A stretch of DNA of 64,000 bases, from assembly GCF_900167135.1 (NCBI RefSeq), contig NZ_FUWZ01000003.1, positions 992,001 to 1,056,000 of the forward strand, given 5' to 3'. The position numbers were made by a program, and so were the translations under genes. Under the pieces are notes generated by a model. It worked only from the letters and a program-made list of their open reading frames with translations. It did not search any database and had not been told where the DNA came from. This document shows, in pieces, positions 8,582 through 18,423 of this stretch; the stretch's first letter is position 1; each line of letters starts with the position of its first letter. This DNA is from Chitinophaga eiseniae (GTDB taxonomy: Bacteria; Bacteroidota; Bacteroidia; Chitinophagales; Chitinophagaceae).

Positions 8582-9346
8582 TCACAAATGTATCCCCCCG
8601 GACACCTCTATCCGCTGCCCGTTGATCCACCGTCCTTCTTCGGTCAACAGGAACGCCACCACACTGCCGATATCTTCCGGCAGGCCCACCCGGCCCAGCG
8701 CGGTAGCGTCTGCAATGCTCTTGTTAACCGCAGCATTGTCTCTTACATGACCATTACCGAAGTCCGTTTCGATGGCGCCGGGCGCTACAACGTTGGCGCC
8801 TATACGACGAGGCCCCAGCTCTTTGGCCAGATAGCGGGTCAGCGTATCTATCGCTCCTTTCATAGAACCGTAAGCGGAACTGCCGGGATAAGAAAAACGC
8901 GCCAGGCCAGAAGAGATATTAACAATACGACCGCCGTCGTTCAGCAAAGCCAGCGCCTGCTGCGTCAGGAAAAACACGCCTTTGTAGTGTACGTTCAGCA
9001 CGGTGTCAAACTCTTCTTCCGTCGTTTCTGCAAACGGTTTATACAACGCGGTACCAGCGTTATTGACCAAAAAATCAAAATGATCTGCCTGGAAAGTGTC
9101 TGCCAGCAAAGCTTTTAACCGTTGAAAAAAATCAGGGAAACTTTTGATATTGCCGGCGTCCAGCTGAAGCGCTGCTGCTTTACCACCCTTCTCGTCAATG
9201 GCTGCTACTACTGCATCGGCTTCTTCCTTCCGGCTGTGGTAAGTAATCACCACGTCGATACCTTTTTCAGCGATGCGCAGTGCCATATTTCTACCCAGCC
9301 CGCGGCTGCCGCCGGTGACCAGTGCTATTTTTTTACGGGATGTCAT
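8582..9346 (-). CDS. Short-chain dehydrogenase/reductase (SDR family)
   Basis: A 254-residue cytosolic oxidoreductase with all classical SDR features: cofactor motif TGGSRGLG at residues 11-18, NNAG at 95-98, active-site Ser at about 146 (NISSG), and Tyr159-x3-Lys163 in SSAYGSMKGA. The basic residues after the glycine motif suggest NADP(H). The end GQRIEVSGGIHL is typical of the 3-oxoacyl-ACP reductase-like subgroup, but no fatty acid genes are near and the substrate is not predictable. The start at 9346 follows the family N-terminus. It diverges from an AraC regulator with matching -7 boxes, so that regulator probably controls it. Confidence 0.92.
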   Translation of the reverse strand: MTSRKKIALVTGGSRGLGRNMALRIAEKGIDVVITYHSRKEEADAVVAAIDEKGGKAAALQLDAGNIKSFPDFFQRLKALLADTFQADHFDFLVNNAGTALYKPFAETTEEEFDTVLNVHYKGVFFLTQQALALLNDGGRIVNISSGLARFSYPGSSAYGSMKGAIDTLTRYLAKELGPRRIGANVVAPGAIETDFGNGHVRDNAAVNKSIADATALGRVGLPEDIGSVVAFLLTEEGRWINGQRIEVSGGIHL

Positions 9347-9376
9347 AAATAAAAATTGTTTTTGTTTTTGATAACA

Positions 9377-9384
9377 CAAAGGTA
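9377..9384 (-). promoter_or_regulatory. Candidate -7 box for the SDR gene (TACCTTTG)
   Basis: On the minus strand this reads TACCTTTG, a perfect TAnnTTTG box about 30 bases before the SDR start codon. A -33 TTG at standard spacing is not clear. Confidence 0.5.
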
Positions 9385-9467
9385 GGTCCGCTACTACTGC
9401 GGCTGGTTGTGTGTATCAATCCATTGTTTGCAAAATTCAAACCGGCGGACGGATGTCCTCCTTTTCG

Positions 9468-9475
9468 TACCTTTG
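9468..9475 (+). promoter_or_regulatory. Candidate -7 box for the AraC gene (TACCTTTG)
   Basis: TACCTTTG lies 23 bases before the ATG of the AraC regulator. It is the same octamer as the box facing the other way at 9377-9384, so the gap between them may hold a shared operator. Confidence 0.5.
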
Positions 9476-9498
9476 CATACTGCAAATCCGACACCACT

Positions 9499-10389
9499 AT
9501 GGATACTACTACGCTGAAAGATTTCTACCGGGAAACCGACAGGCAGGAACCGGCAGACGCCCAACGGGAGATCGGTCATTTTAACGTGTTTAATACCGCC
9601 GAAATCAGCAAAAATGTAATGCCCTATAACCGGCGTACTTACTATAAAATCAGCCTTATCCAGGGTAGAAACCGCGCGGAATACGCTGATAAGGTGATCC
9701 CCGTGGAGAAAAACGCCCTGCTGTTCGCTACCCCCCGCATCCCCTATAACTGGGTGCCACTGGATGAAGACCAGGGTGGTTGTTTCTGTATTTTTAATGA
9801 TGAATTCCTCACCCGCCATAAAAGCGGCGTCGTGCTGGAAGAACTGCCGATCTACCGGCCCGGCGGCGTTCCGGTGTTCCAGCTGTCGGATGAGGAAGCG
9901 GCCGACATACTGGCTATCTTCCGGAAAATGCAAAAAGAACTGGCTTCCGATTACCGTTATAAATATGACCTGCTCCGCAATTACGTGATGGAACTGATCC
10001 ATCACGGCCAGAAACTGCAACCGGCAGACACGTTAAATCCTGCTCATAATGCTGCTACCAGGGTATCTTCCCTGTTTACGGAACTACTGGAAAGACAATT
10101 CCCGGTAGCGTCGCCGCAACACCGGGTGGGACTGCGCACGGCAAAGGATTACGCCGGGCAGCTGGCCGTACATGTCAATCATCTCAATAAAGTACTGAAA
10201 GAGCAAACTGGTAAAACCACAACAGAACTGATCAGCAACCGGATTTTGCAGGAAGCCAAGATACTGCTGAAACAAACAGACTGGAGCATCTCCGAGATCG
10301 CTTACAGCCTCGGTTTTGAAGAGCTGGCCCACTTCTCTAATTTCTTCCGGAAACAGACATCCCTGGCGCCCAACGCTTTCAGGGGATAG
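9499..10389 (+). CDS. AraC-family transcriptional regulator
   Basis: A 296-residue regulator. The N-terminal 170 residues form a cupin-like sensor region, and the C-terminal 100 residues are the double helix-turn-helix of AraC proteins: YAGQLAVHVNHLNKVLKEQTGKT for the first motif and WSISEIAYSLGFEELAHFSNFFRKQT for the second. The ATG at 9499 is chosen because it follows a good -7 box; an upstream ATG at 9409 lies before that box. It is divergent from the SDR gene, a common arrangement in which the regulator controls the enzyme. The stop codon directly abuts the stop of the convergent oxidoreductase. Confidence 0.9.
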   Translation: MDTTTLKDFYRETDRQEPADAQREIGHFNVFNTAEISKNVMPYNRRTYYKISLIQGRNRAEYADKVIPVEKNALLFATPRIPYNWVPLDEDQGGCFCIFNDEFLTRHKSGVVLEELPIYRPGGVPVFQLSDEEAADILAIFRKMQKELASDYRYKYDLLRNYVMELIHHGQKLQPADTLNPAHNAATRVSSLFTELLERQFPVASPQHRVGLRTAKDYAGQLAVHVNHLNKVLKEQTGKTTTELISNRILQEAKILLKQTDWSISEIAYSLGFEELAHFSNFFRKQTSLAPNAFRG

Positions 10390-11496
10390 TTACCCCAGGT
10401 GCAGGTCCACCCGACGGCCTGTCTTCACCGCCTGGTAAATTGCGTCGATGATTTGCAGGTCTTTCAGCGCTTCCTCACCATTGACAGGCACCACCGGTTG
10501 CCTGCCCTCCAGCAGGATGCCCGCCATCTCGTCCATCTGTACCGTCTGATGGGTTTTATGCGGCTGTGTCAGTTCCCCTTTATGCGTACGTCCGCGGATA
10601 GGACCGTAACCGGTAGATGGTTGCAGTTCGGCAAAACCTTTCTCCCCGTTTAAAAAGAAACGATCGAGGTTGTTCATATTGTAGGTCGACAGGCAGGAGG
10701 CTACGGTACCATCCGGAAAGCCCAGCTGAAACTGTATCGTTTCATCCACGCCTTCTTTAAATTTCACCGGATCTGTTTTTGTTTCCTGGGCCGTTACCCA
10801 TACCGGCTCCGCACCTACCATATAACGAGCGCCGTTGAGCGCGTAGATGCCGATGTCCATCAGGGAACCGCCGCCGGCCAACGCCTTGTTCAGCCGCCAC
10901 TGCGTGGGGTCGCCGATACGGAAACCGCACTGCCCCTGGAAGAACAGGATTTTTCCGAACTCCCCGCTGTTACGCATCCGGACCACCTCCAACGTTTTGG
11001 GTTCAAAATGCATACGGTAACCTACCAACAGCTGTACTCCTGCTTTCCTACAGGCGGCGATCATCTCCCGGCCTTCTTTGGCATTGAGCGCCATCGGCTT
11101 TTCGCAGATCACATGTTTACCGGCGGCGGCCGCACGGATCACATTGTTGTGATGCAATGCATTGGGCGTGGTCACATAAACGACGTCGATATCCGGGTTG
11201 TTTTTGATCTGATCGAACGTGTCGTAGCTGTAGCAATTCTTTTCGGGAATACCATACTTGTTTTGCCAGTCCTTTATCTTGGAAGGCGTGCCACTGACAA
11301 TACCGGTAAGCTTTGCTTTTGTGCAGGACTGCATGGCTTCTGCCACACGGCTGGCATAACCGCCAAGTCCCATCAGGGCCACGCGGAGCACTTTTCCGTC
11401 ACGGGCACGGACAGCGGCGAGACTGGAAAGCGATGATAGTGGAATAGCTATGGTAGCGGCTGCCACCTGTTGCAGAAAATTACGGCGTGTATGCAT
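10390..11496 (-). CDS. Gfo/Idh/MocA-family oxidoreductase, TAT-exported
   Basis: A 368-residue NAD(P)-dependent oxidoreductase of the glucose-fructose oxidoreductase family. It begins with a twin-arginine signal (MHTRRNFLQQVAAATIAIPL), then a Rossmann domain with VALMGLGGYASRVAEAM and the family motif ICEKPMALNAKE at about residues 133-144. The C-terminal alpha/beta domain has GGGSLMDIGIYALNGARYMVG. TAT export suggests a periplasmic enzyme carrying its cofactor, as in Zymomonas Gfo, probably acting on sugars. It lies downstream of the sulfatase gene, separated by a terminator, and may be partly co-expressed with that locus. Confidence 0.92.
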   Translation of the reverse strand: MHTRRNFLQQVAAATIAIPLSSLSSLAAVRARDGKVLRVALMGLGGYASRVAEAMQSCTKAKLTGIVSGTPSKIKDWQNKYGIPEKNCYSYDTFDQIKNNPDIDVVYVTTPNALHHNNVIRAAAAGKHVICEKPMALNAKEGREMIAACRKAGVQLLVGYRMHFEPKTLEVVRMRNSGEFGKILFFQGQCGFRIGDPTQWRLNKALAGGGSLMDIGIYALNGARYMVGAEPVWVTAQETKTDPVKFKEGVDETIQFQLGFPDGTVASCLSTYNMNNLDRFFLNGEKGFAELQPSTGYGPIRGRTHKGELTQPHKTHQTVQMDEMAGILLEGRQPVVPVNGEEALKDLQIIDAIYQAVKTGRRVDLHLG

Positions 11497-11547
11497 AAAC
11501 GGGAATTTTAAACGTCACTAATAATACAAAAAATCAGCCGTAAATGC

Positions 11548-11579
11548 AAAACGGCCAGCCTATGAAGGCTGACCGTTTT
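11548..11579 (-). terminator. Terminator after the sulfatase gene
   Basis: A 13-base stem (aaaacggccagcc with ggctgaccgtttt, one mismatch) and a 6-base loop. It lies 18 bases beyond the sulfatase stop in the direction of transcription, and closes the sigma-FecR-SusCD-sulfatase locus. Confidence 0.75.
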
Positions 11580-11597
11580 ATTCATATGGTTACTTCC

Positions 11598-13016
11598 TTA
11601 ATGCGCCGTCAGTGGAAACACCGGGCTTTCGACATGGGCTTCCTGCATATATCCCTCTATTTTTTTAACGATATCGGGATGAGATGCGGCCACGTTATGC
11701 TGCTCTGCCGGATCTTTGTCCAGGTCATACAGTTCCAGCGGCGCCTGTGGGTCTTTCATCACCCCTTTGCGGAAACCTTTCCATTTACCCATGCGTACGG
11801 CCTGCGTACCGTTATCTTCATGAAACTCCCAGTACAGGTAGGGATGCTGTGCCTGCTTGCCTTTACCGGTGAGCGTGGGCACCAGGGAAACACCATCGGT
11901 GTAGGGAGGCCTGGGCGCTCCGGCGATCTGCGTAAACGTAGGCATCAGGTCCCAGAACGCGCCTATAAAAGCATTGCGGCTGCCTACCTTTACCTTGCCC
12001 GGCCATTTTACGATGAAAGGGGTACGGATACCACCTTCATACAGGTCCCGTTTGAAACCCCGCAGCCCGGCGGAACTGTTGAAAAACACCGGGTCAGCGC
12101 CGCCTTCGCGGTGGGCGCCGTTGTCGCTGCTGAAGATAACGATGGTATTTTGTGTAAGCCCCAGCTGGTCCAGCTTATCGAGGATCTGCCCCACATAGGC
12201 GTCCAGTCGGGTGACCATCGCTGCGTAGGTAGCATGTGGCTTATCTACGGAGGCATAACCCGGCACCAAAGCACCCGGGCCATAGTCGTTGCCTTTATGC
12301 GGTGTTTCCGGGAAAGCGTCCTCATATTGTTTGTAATACTGATCGTCCGGCCCTGATAATTCCGCATGTGGCAGGATGGACGGTACAAACAGGAAGAATG
12401 GTTTGCTGCGGTTGTTTTCAATGAAAGCCAGCGTCTGCTGCTGTATTAACTCCGGCGCATATACTTTTTTCTGTTTGAGATCGTTTCCTTCCAGGTCGAT
12501 ACGTGTGTTATTGCTCCACAGATGCGTGGGATAATAGCGGTGTGACTGCCGCTGGCAGTTATACCCATAAAACACATCGAACCCTTTCTTATCCGGTGCA
12601 CCGGAAGTGCCAACCATGCCCAGGCCCCATTTCCCGAAGGCGCCGGTCACATAACCAGCCTGTTGCAGCATCCTTGCGTAGCTCTGCACCGTGTCTGCCA
12701 ATGGCTCCTGTCCTTCCGGCTGTATCTCTTTGTTGCCACGTACATAGGTGTGACCGGTATGCTGCCCTGTCAGCAACGAAGAGCGGGACGGCGCGCACAC
12801 CGACGTTCCGGCATAGAAGCGGGTAAACAGCATCCCCTGACGGGACAAGCGGTCGATGTTCGGCGTTTTGATTTTCTGCTGACCGTATACGCCCAGATCG
12901 CCATAGCCCAGGTCATCTGCCAGGATAAACACGATGTTGGGACGCTGTTGCGCCTGCGCGGACGCTCCTGTGAACAGTAAAGCCGACAGCAGCGGGAGAA
13001 CAATTTTTTTCATCAT
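11598..13016 (-). CDS. Secreted family S1 sulfatase (arylsulfatase type)
   Basis: A 472-residue sulfatase with signal peptide MMKKIVLPLLSALLFTGASA. The active-site motif is Cys74-Ala-Pro-Ser-Arg78 (TSVCAPSRSSLLTGQ); the Cys is converted to formylglycine by a maturase. Metal ligands are in ILADDLGYGDLG and the later IVIFSSDNGAHREGG. S1 sulfatases remove sulfate esters from glycans such as glycosaminoglycans or algal polysaccharides; the subfamily cannot be read by eye. It follows SusD by 19 bases, so a sulfated ligand for this SusCD pair is the natural inference. GTG at 13019 precedes the ATG used here. No maturase gene lies in the window. Confidence 0.94.
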   Translation of the reverse strand: MMKKIVLPLLSALLFTGASAQAQQRPNIVFILADDLGYGDLGVYGQQKIKTPNIDRLSRQGMLFTRFYAGTSVCAPSRSSLLTGQHTGHTYVRGNKEIQPEGQEPLADTVQSYARMLQQAGYVTGAFGKWGLGMVGTSGAPDKKGFDVFYGYNCQRQSHRYYPTHLWSNNTRIDLEGNDLKQKKVYAPELIQQQTLAFIENNRSKPFFLFVPSILPHAELSGPDDQYYKQYEDAFPETPHKGNDYGPGALVPGYASVDKPHATYAAMVTRLDAYVGQILDKLDQLGLTQNTIVIFSSDNGAHREGGADPVFFNSSAGLRGFKRDLYEGGIRTPFIVKWPGKVKVGSRNAFIGAFWDLMPTFTQIAGAPRPPYTDGVSLVPTLTGKGKQAQHPYLYWEFHEDNGTQAVRMGKWKGFRKGVMKDPQAPLELYDLDKDPAEQHNVAASHPDIVKKIEGYMQEAHVESPVFPLTAH

Positions 13017-13035
13017 CACGTTCAGTTTTTACGGG

Positions 13036-14814
13036 TTATTTCCATCCGGGGTTCTGTACCAGATCAGGATTCAGCACCGTTTGATTGGATGGGATCGGAT
13101 AAAGATAATAATACTCAGGAAATGGTGCAGGCGGTACTTTCTCATAGGCGATATACCCTTCTGTAGCGCCGTTCTGAATAGGGACCGGTGCTGTGGCAGA
13201 TACGTCAACGCCCTTTTTGATCCAGCGGCCCAGTTTCTGCTGCAGCACGTAGTCCATTTTCTTCCAGCGGCGCAGGTCATCAAAACGGAAAGATTCACCC
13301 ATCAGCTCTATGGCCCGCTCACGGCGGATCTCCCAGAGTGCAGGCGTTACCGTTGCATCGCGTGTTGGGTCGGCAGGAATGGCCGCCAGCTGCAACGGCG
13401 CCACGCCGCCACGCGCACGTAGTTTATTAATTGTCTGATCAGCGATGCTTTGATCAAATTCACCCAGCTCATATTTCGCCTCTGCATAATTGACCATCAC
13501 CTCTCCCATACGGAAAATAGGCGCATCGTTCACATCGAGGTTCTGTACCATCTGTATCTTGTTGCTGAATTTATAGAAACGGTAACCGGTATACGTAACA
13601 TTAAATGGTTGTCCCTGGTTATCGTCTGCAAAATGCGGTTCCTGCCGTACCACCAGCCCCTGCCAGTTGAGCGTGGGCAGCGTTTTATTCTTAGGACCGG
13701 AGATAGCGGCCATCACGGGGAAATACTCCTGGTCCACGGGATTACCGGTAGGCTGCCAGTTCATGCTGGGATGATTCACTACCACTTTAAACGGTGGTGG
13801 CACGGTGAAGTATAAACGTTTATCGCGGTTACGGAATTCGGTGTAAGGAGATTGATCGCCGGCAAACTGCTGGCTGGTCCAGCGGGTTTGTCCGTCTGTC
13901 ATCAGGTACATGTCCACCGCTTTTTTGGTCAGGTCCCAGCGGCCGGCAGAGTTACGTCCCAGCGATGCCAGCGAATGATACACCTGCGTTTGTTCGTACT
14001 GTTTATACAGCAGAATTCCCGGTACATTGGCCAGCGATTCGCTGTTGAAGTCGAGGTCGTAGTTGGGGTTCAGCAGGGGAAAGTCTTTTACCAGTTTAGC
14101 CGCGGCATCTGCGCTGGCCCGCAGGTAAGGCAGCGGATCGCCCAGCTGATGGTACCGGCGCCAGGTACCTTCCATTAGCCCGAAACGGGAGATCAGCGCG
14201 CGCACCACATGTACGTTGATGGTATTGGGACCGTCGCCGGCGGGTTTAATATGCGCTTCCGCCCAAAGCAGCTGATCGAGGACCTTCTGCGTCACTTCAG
14301 CGCGGGGCGTGCGTTTCGCATACAGCTGCTCCCCGTCACCGTCAGACAGCGCTTTTTCCACCCACTGCACATCACCATACTTATTCACCAGGTTGGCGTA
14401 ACTGTAGGCCCGGAAAAAATAACCCACACTGCGCCAGTGATCTTTGTCGGCCGCTGAAATAGGCGACTGGTCAAGGTTGTCGAGCATAATATTCACCGCG
14501 CGGATTCTTGCATAAGGATCTTTGTAATCATCAGAAGACGACGGGATGGTAACACGTTGCCAGATCCAGTTGGACTCTCCGTTGGGGTTGGCATTCAGGA
14601 ACAGGTCCCCGTCATATTCTTTATTCACATTGGCAGAAGCATATCCGGGAAACACTTCATAGAACTGCCAGGCGTAAGCTTTGATATTATCGTATTGTGT
14701 AAACGTGGTCTTTTCCGTGAGCTGGTCTTTCGGTTGCAGGTCCAGCCGGCCCTGGCAGCTGTGCAGCAACAAGGCGGCAGCAGCAACGGAAACGATATGT
14801 TGAATACGGTTCAT
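13036..14814 (-). CDS. SusD/RagB-family glycan-binding lipoprotein
   Basis: A 592-residue outer-membrane lipoprotein. The lipobox is LLLHSC (Cys20), followed by LDLQPKDQLTEKT, typical of SusD. TPR-like helices lie at about residues 95-230, for example RAVNIMLDNLD and YFFRAYSYANLVNKYGDVQWV. The C-terminal SusD motifs are FRMGEVMVNYAEAKYELGE, IRRERAIELMGESFRFDDLRRWK and YLYPIPSNQTVLNPDLVQNPGW. It caps the SusC channel and binds the glycan. It is 18 bases downstream of susC and 19 bases upstream of the sulfatase gene, clearly one operon. Confidence 0.96.
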   Translation of the reverse strand: MNRIQHIVSVAAAALLLHSCQGRLDLQPKDQLTEKTTFTQYDNIKAYAWQFYEVFPGYASANVNKEYDGDLFLNANPNGESNWIWQRVTIPSSSDDYKDPYARIRAVNIMLDNLDQSPISAADKDHWRSVGYFFRAYSYANLVNKYGDVQWVEKALSDGDGEQLYAKRTPRAEVTQKVLDQLLWAEAHIKPAGDGPNTINVHVVRALISRFGLMEGTWRRYHQLGDPLPYLRASADAAAKLVKDFPLLNPNYDLDFNSESLANVPGILLYKQYEQTQVYHSLASLGRNSAGRWDLTKKAVDMYLMTDGQTRWTSQQFAGDQSPYTEFRNRDKRLYFTVPPPFKVVVNHPSMNWQPTGNPVDQEYFPVMAAISGPKNKTLPTLNWQGLVVRQEPHFADDNQGQPFNVTYTGYRFYKFSNKIQMVQNLDVNDAPIFRMGEVMVNYAEAKYELGEFDQSIADQTINKLRARGGVAPLQLAAIPADPTRDATVTPALWEIRRERAIELMGESFRFDDLRRWKKMDYVLQQKLGRWIKKGVDVSATAPVPIQNGATEGYIAYEKVPPAPFPEYYYLYPIPSNQTVLNPDLVQNPGWK

Positions 14815-14832
14815 GCTGATTGTTTTTGCTGG

Positions 14833-17800
14833 TTAGAAATTAACATTAAGACCGAAGCTGTATTTCTTCAGGAAAGGATAGATACCACCATCGCTCACAA
14901 TGGAGGCATCGGCTTCCATACCGTCCGGCAGGTGATCGAAGGTGAAGAGATTTTCACCGGTCACGAATACACGAACGTTATCGATGAAAATACGTTTCAG
15001 CAGTGACTTGGGCACAGTGTATCCCAGCGTGATGTTTTTCACCCGCAGGTAAGCACCGTTGGATAAATATTTTGTCTGCACAAAACGGCTCTTGTCTGCG
15101 TTACCGGCGCCATCAGGGTAGCCCCGCGGATAGAAGCCGTTGGGATTGGTAGGTGTCCAGTAGTCGAGGTTGTGTTTATACATGGTACCAAACTGGTTGA
15201 GATAAGGCCAATACAGTTGGTTGCTCAGCCACAGGTCTCTCTTGCCGACACCTTGCAGGAAGAAGGAGAAGTCGAAATTATTCCAGGAGGCATTGCCGAA
15301 GACACCGAACTGGAAACGGCGCTGGGCATTACCGATAATTTTACGGTCGCCCGGATCTGACAGGGTATTGTTGCCTGTAAAAATCTGGCCGTCGCCGTTC
15401 AGGTCTTCATAGCGGATATCGCCGGGGTTCTGCGGTACGCCGCGGTATCCGGGTACACCGGGCAGCAGCGTGCCTTTCTGCAGGTTGGCGTCCAGCGATC
15501 CTTTCTGGAAATCATCCACAGTATAAAATCCGTAGGTACCAAAGCCCCATATTTCCCCGATTTCCTGCCCGGTGTAGAAGTTGTCCAGCTGGCCGTTGGC
15601 GTTGATGTTCAGCAGGCCGGCGGGGTTGTTGTACCGGGTAATGAAAGCGCGGCTGTCTGACAGGTTGAAGCCGATGGAATAACTCACCGTCCTTATTTTA
15701 TCTTTCCAGGACATCTGCAGTTCCCAGCCTTTGGATTCCAGGTCGGCCACGTTTTGTAATGGTGCGGGTGCTCCGAGGATGGCAGGCAGTTCCGCGCCCG
15801 GCGCCAGCATGTTCAGTGTGCTGCGGCGGTACCAGTCGAACGTAGTATTGAGGCGATCGCGGAACAGGCTGAAGTCCGTACCGAAGTCGAGGGTACGTAC
15901 CGTTTCCCAGGTGAAGTCGGAACTTACCAGTGCAGGCATGCCCAGCGATACGTAGCGGATGTTGGTGGCGGGGTCTGTCCAGGCGGCGTTGTAAGGCTCC
16001 ATGCCCGGGATATAGGGGTAATAGTTAGGCACCCTGTTGCCCGCCTTATCTTTTTTAAACACCACCTGGTTACCGATTTCACCAAAGGAAGCGCGCAGTT
16101 TCCATTGTGACAGCACAGGGCTGAGAGGTTTCATAAAAGCCTCTTCACTCACATTCCAGCCGGCAGACACGGAGGGGAAGAAACCGAAGCGGTGGCCTGG
16201 CGCAAAGCGGCTGGAGCCATCGAAACGACCGTTCACTTCCAGCAGGTATTTATTTTTGTAGTCGTAGTTGATGCGCCCGAAATAACCGGAGATGGCGTAT
16301 TCGCCGAAGCCGTCGCCGCCGGCGATAGTGCCGGTGGAGGTAGACAGGGAGGGTACCTGCGGACTGAGGATGTCCAGCCGGTTGATGCTGAAGTTTTCCT
16401 GTTTGCTGATCTCCTGGTTGGTACCGATCAATACGGTGGCATGGTGCTGTCCCAGCGCCCTGGTATAACTGGCGTAGAGGTTGACCGCCTGGTATACCGT
16501 GCGGTCGTTGGCGCGGGTGTAGCGGGTATTGTTATTGAGGAACTGCCGGTCGTAGGTAGCGGCGTTGATGTATTCATTTTTACCCCTGATCTGCCGGTTG
16601 TCCTCATTTTTTTTGTTGTAGGTATATTCTCCTGTGATCTTTAACCCATTCAGCGGATTGTATTCGAGTTTACCGAACAGGCGCAGGTCGTCTCCAAAGG
16701 TGGTGTTGACCGGTTCCGTACGCACAACGTTGTTCGGTGTGTTGTAAGGCAGCACATCGCCATTGGGCGCAGTGCCATAACCGGTAGGTATATACGAACT
16801 ATAAGTTATCGCGTTGTAGAACAGGCTGCCAAAATCTGCCGGCGTAGTGCGGTTACTGTTTTTGTAGAACAGGTTGACGCTGGCATTAAGATTTTTTGTC
16901 AGCTCCGTTCCGAGATAGGCGTTGAAGTTGTAACGGGTGTATTTGTCCTTGTTGGTAACGAGGATGCCATCTTCCCCGGTATAGCCGCCGGACACGCGGA
17001 ACGTTGTTTTTTCCGAGCCGCCGCCAAAGGAGAAGTTGTGCATTTGTTCAAATCCGCGGTTGAACAGCTCTCCATAGAGGTCTGTTTCCATCAGCGGATA
17101 TTTCAGGCCGTTCACCGTCGTGTAGCCGTCAGGGTAAGTAGCCGGGGCCTGCTGGTATTCTTCCAGCAGTTTCAGCCAGGTATTCACGTTCTGACCTGTC
17201 CAGTAAGAGTTGGTACCGAAGTCTTTCAGGGCGCGCACCAATTCCAGCGGCGTGGCTTTCTTCGGCAGCGTGGTGGGTGAGCTGAAAGTGAAGTTGTTGG
17301 AATAGTTAAAGCGGACAGGTTGGTTTTTCTTTCCTTTTTTGGTGGTGACCAGTATCACGCCGAAGGCGGCGCGGGCGCCGTAGATAGAGGCCGCTGCCGC
17401 GTCTTTAAGTACGGTAACGTTGTCGATGTCTTTCGGGTTTACATCGTCGATGTCCATGGGCACGTTGTCTACCAGCACCAGTGGCTCTCCGCCGTTGATG
17501 GAAGTATAGCCGCGGATATTGATCGCCGTGGAGGTGCCGGGCTGCCCGGAGCCGTAGGTGATCTGCAGCCCGGGAACGGCGCCCTGCAGGGCTTGGGAGG
17601 CGGAGCTCACAGGCCTGTCGCCAAGCACTTCATCCATTTTTACGGAGCTGACCGCGCCGGTAAGATTCGCTTTTTTCTGGGAGCCGTAGCCCACCACTAC
17701 TACTTCGCTCATGGAAGACAGGTCTTCCAGCAACACGATGTTCATCGTAGCCGCGGCTTTGATATCCTGCTGCGCGTACCCGATAAAACGGACAACCAGC

Positions 17801-18354
17801 ACGGACGCAGGGCCTTGTACGTTGAGCGAAAATGCGCCTTGTCCGTCCGTAATGGTGCCATTAGCCGTTCCTTTCTCGAGGATGCTGACACCGGGAAGAG
17901 GCTCTCCTTTGTCATTGGTGACCCGGCCTTTCACCGGCATTTTTACGGTGACCGGCGTGGTGGCGGAGACAGGTGTCTTGTTACCGATCAGGATGATTTT
18001 TCCTTCGACACGGTATGACAGGGGTTGATGGTAGAGCGCTGTCGCCATCACTTCATCGATGGAAGCGTCTTTCACCCGTATGCTTACCGGAGTGGCTTTC
18101 TCCAGTATTTCCGTGCTGAACAGCACTTCATAACCGGTTTGTCGCCGGATCTCGGCGAACACTGTTTTCAGGGAGGCTTTTTCCAGTTGCAGGGTCACTT
18201 GCTGCGAAAATGCCGCAGCCGATACCTGCATAAAAGCGACCGTCATCAACAGAAACGTCAGCTTCATAACATTTAAAAATTTTGTTAGGTACTGGTGACG
18301 GGGGTTCCTGGTGGTGGGACAAAACACCCCTTTGTATGGATTTCTGAAATTCAT
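14833..18354 (-). CDS. SusC/RagA TonB-linked outer membrane receptor with STN signalling domain
   Basis: A 1173-residue TonB-dependent transporter. Order of parts: N-terminal extension and signal peptide (LTFLLMTVAFMQVSAAAFSQ), STN domain at about residues 50-120 (LEKASLKTVFAEIRRQTGYEV), carboxypeptidase-like domain at 135-215 (VKGRVTNDKGEPLPGVSI), plug from about 220 (VVVVGYGSQKKANLTGAVSSV, DAAAASIYGARAAFGVILVTTKKG) and a beta-barrel ending in YSFGLNVNF. The STN domain contacts the periplasmic FecR anti-sigma factor, which fits the fecR gene just upstream. The ATG at 18354 gives the extended start common in Chitinophaga SusC proteins; 18267 is an alternative. Confidence 0.96.
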   Translation of the reverse strand: MNFRNPYKGVFCPTTRNPRHQYLTKFLNVMKLTFLLMTVAFMQVSAAAFSQQVTLQLEKASLKTVFAEIRRQTGYEVLFSTEILEKATPVSIRVKDASIDEVMATALYHQPLSYRVEGKIILIGNKTPVSATTPVTVKMPVKGRVTNDKGEPLPGVSILEKGTANGTITDGQGAFSLNVQGPASVLVVRFIGYAQQDIKAAATMNIVLLEDLSSMSEVVVVGYGSQKKANLTGAVSSVKMDEVLGDRPVSSASQALQGAVPGLQITYGSGQPGTSTAINIRGYTSINGGEPLVLVDNVPMDIDDVNPKDIDNVTVLKDAAAASIYGARAAFGVILVTTKKGKKNQPVRFNYSNNFTFSSPTTLPKKATPLELVRALKDFGTNSYWTGQNVNTWLKLLEEYQQAPATYPDGYTTVNGLKYPLMETDLYGELFNRGFEQMHNFSFGGGSEKTTFRVSGGYTGEDGILVTNKDKYTRYNFNAYLGTELTKNLNASVNLFYKNSNRTTPADFGSLFYNAITYSSYIPTGYGTAPNGDVLPYNTPNNVVRTEPVNTTFGDDLRLFGKLEYNPLNGLKITGEYTYNKKNEDNRQIRGKNEYINAATYDRQFLNNNTRYTRANDRTVYQAVNLYASYTRALGQHHATVLIGTNQEISKQENFSINRLDILSPQVPSLSTSTGTIAGGDGFGEYAISGYFGRINYDYKNKYLLEVNGRFDGSSRFAPGHRFGFFPSVSAGWNVSEEAFMKPLSPVLSQWKLRASFGEIGNQVVFKKDKAGNRVPNYYPYIPGMEPYNAAWTDPATNIRYVSLGMPALVSSDFTWETVRTLDFGTDFSLFRDRLNTTFDWYRRSTLNMLAPGAELPAILGAPAPLQNVADLESKGWELQMSWKDKIRTVSYSIGFNLSDSRAFITRYNNPAGLLNINANGQLDNFYTGQEIGEIWGFGTYGFYTVDDFQKGSLDANLQKGTLLPGVPGYRGVPQNPGDIRYEDLNGDGQIFTGNNTLSDPGDRKIIGNAQRRFQFGVFGNASWNNFDFSFFLQGVGKRDLWLSNQLYWPYLNQFGTMYKHNLDYWTPTNPNGFYPRGYPDGAGNADKSRFVQTKYLSNGAYLRVKNITLGYTVPKSLLKRIFIDNVRVFVTGENLFTFDHLPDGMEADASIVSDGGIYPFLKKYSFGLNVNF

Positions 18355-18423
18355 ACATTTGTTTGGTTAGGTGAAAGAATAGTTTACTGAATGTGCGTTT
18401 GGTAACTGTTTTACCTTATCTGT

